Assembly (NCBI GenBank): GCA_029261375.1
Contig: JAJDBL010000213.1
Span: forward strand, 1 to 6,095
From: Nitrospirales bacterium
Lineage (GTDB): Bacteria > Nitrospirota > Nitrospiria > Nitrospirales > UBA2166
Direction: 5' to 3'
DNA: 6,095 nt
In this document: positions 5,966 through 6,095 of the stretch, piece by piece
How the letters are laid out: every line of letters begins with the position of its first letter
How positions within the stretch are numbered: position 1 is the first letter of the stretch
Made by a program: the position numbers and the translations under genes
Notes under the pieces: generated by a model
Seen by the model: the letters and a program-made list of their open reading frames with translations, nothing else
Databases searched by the model: none
Told to the model about the DNA's origin: nothing

Positions 5966-6095
5966 ATGCTTGTGAAAAGCCTGCTCACGATGTTGCTGTT
6001 GTTGTCGAGTTCAGTCGCGTTTGCGGCAGATGCCGAACCAGTATCCATTAATTTTGTAGTGGGGAACCTGTGGTTACTGATGGCTGCTGGCATGG
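5966..6095 (+). CDS. amt: Probable Amt-family ammonium transporter (N-terminus only)
   Basis: Forty-three codons are visible before the window ends. The first 21 form a signal peptide: a lysine at residue 4, a leucine-rich core (LLTMLLLLSSSVAFA) and an AFA-A cleavage-type site near residue 20. After it comes a short polar linker (ADAEPVSIN), then NFVVGNLWLLMAAGM, which fits the start of the first mature transmembrane helix of an Amt/AmtB channel. Known Amt proteins of Gram-negative bacteria are made with a cleaved signal peptide of this kind, and Amt genes are often followed by glnK (PII). The conserved pore residues lie beyond the window, so another exported membrane protein remains possible. 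A good ribosome binding site precedes the start, and there is no link to the Shedu-like gene upstream. Confidence 0.6.
   Translation, partial: MLVKSLLTMLLLLSSSVAFAADAEPVSINFVVGNLWLLMAAGM

Noticed and set aside
5878..6093. Minus-strand frame opposite the transporter start
   Set aside because: It is antisense to a convincing signal peptide and ribosome site on the plus strand.
1..6095. tRNA, rRNA, CRISPR array, integrase or insertion sequence
   Set aside because: No cloverleaf-like sequence, regularly spaced repeats, transposase motif or paired terminal inverted repeats were recognised by eye.

Overview
The window is bacterial chromosomal DNA of moderate GC, with short intergenic gaps and every intact gene on the + strand. 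It probably comes from a Gram-negative organism: there is the degraded 3' end of an outer-membrane beta-barrel gene on the - strand, and the window ends in what looks like an Amt ammonium transporter with a cleavable signal peptide. I cannot name the genus from the sequence. A Nitrospirota or proteobacterial source would fit, but this is only an impression.

Layout. (1) Positions 2-64 are the probable tail of an unidentified gene. (2) Positions 131-2406 hold three closely spaced genes, likely one transcription unit: a small cupin protein, a PhoD-family metallophosphoesterase without an export signal, and a SnoaL/NTF2-like small protein. Their substrates are unknown and no shared pathway can be asserted. 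(3) After a 106-bp gap, positions 2513-3934 encode a CCA-adding-type tRNA nucleotidyltransferase with a C-terminal HD phosphohydrolase domain, a housekeeping gene. (4) A 154-bp intergenic region (3935-4088) is rich in dyads and carries a 10-bp direct repeat. (5) Positions 4089-5372 encode the most notable protein, a 427-aa Shedu-type (DUF4263) PD-(D/E)XK nuclease-like anti-phage protein. It has an N-terminal beta-rich region, a four-cysteine zinc-ribbon-like centre and a C-terminal nuclease domain. By hand count, GC falls from 74/120 bases in the CCA gene (2581-2700) to 51/120 in this gene (4141-4260), which suggests separate acquisition. (6) Positions 5373-5965 contain no intact gene: a minus-strand remnant of an outer-membrane barrel protein, homopolymer runs, and a strongly pyrimidine-biased stretch. 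(7) Positions 5966-6095 are the start of the probable ammonium transporter, cut by the window edge.

The region reads as a conserved backbone (CCA enzyme, transporter) interrupted by a single-gene defence insertion next to a decaying gene. The Shedu family is already described. What may be new here is this protein's domain combination, the E-I-E-K form of its active-site motif, and the dyad-rich upstream region.
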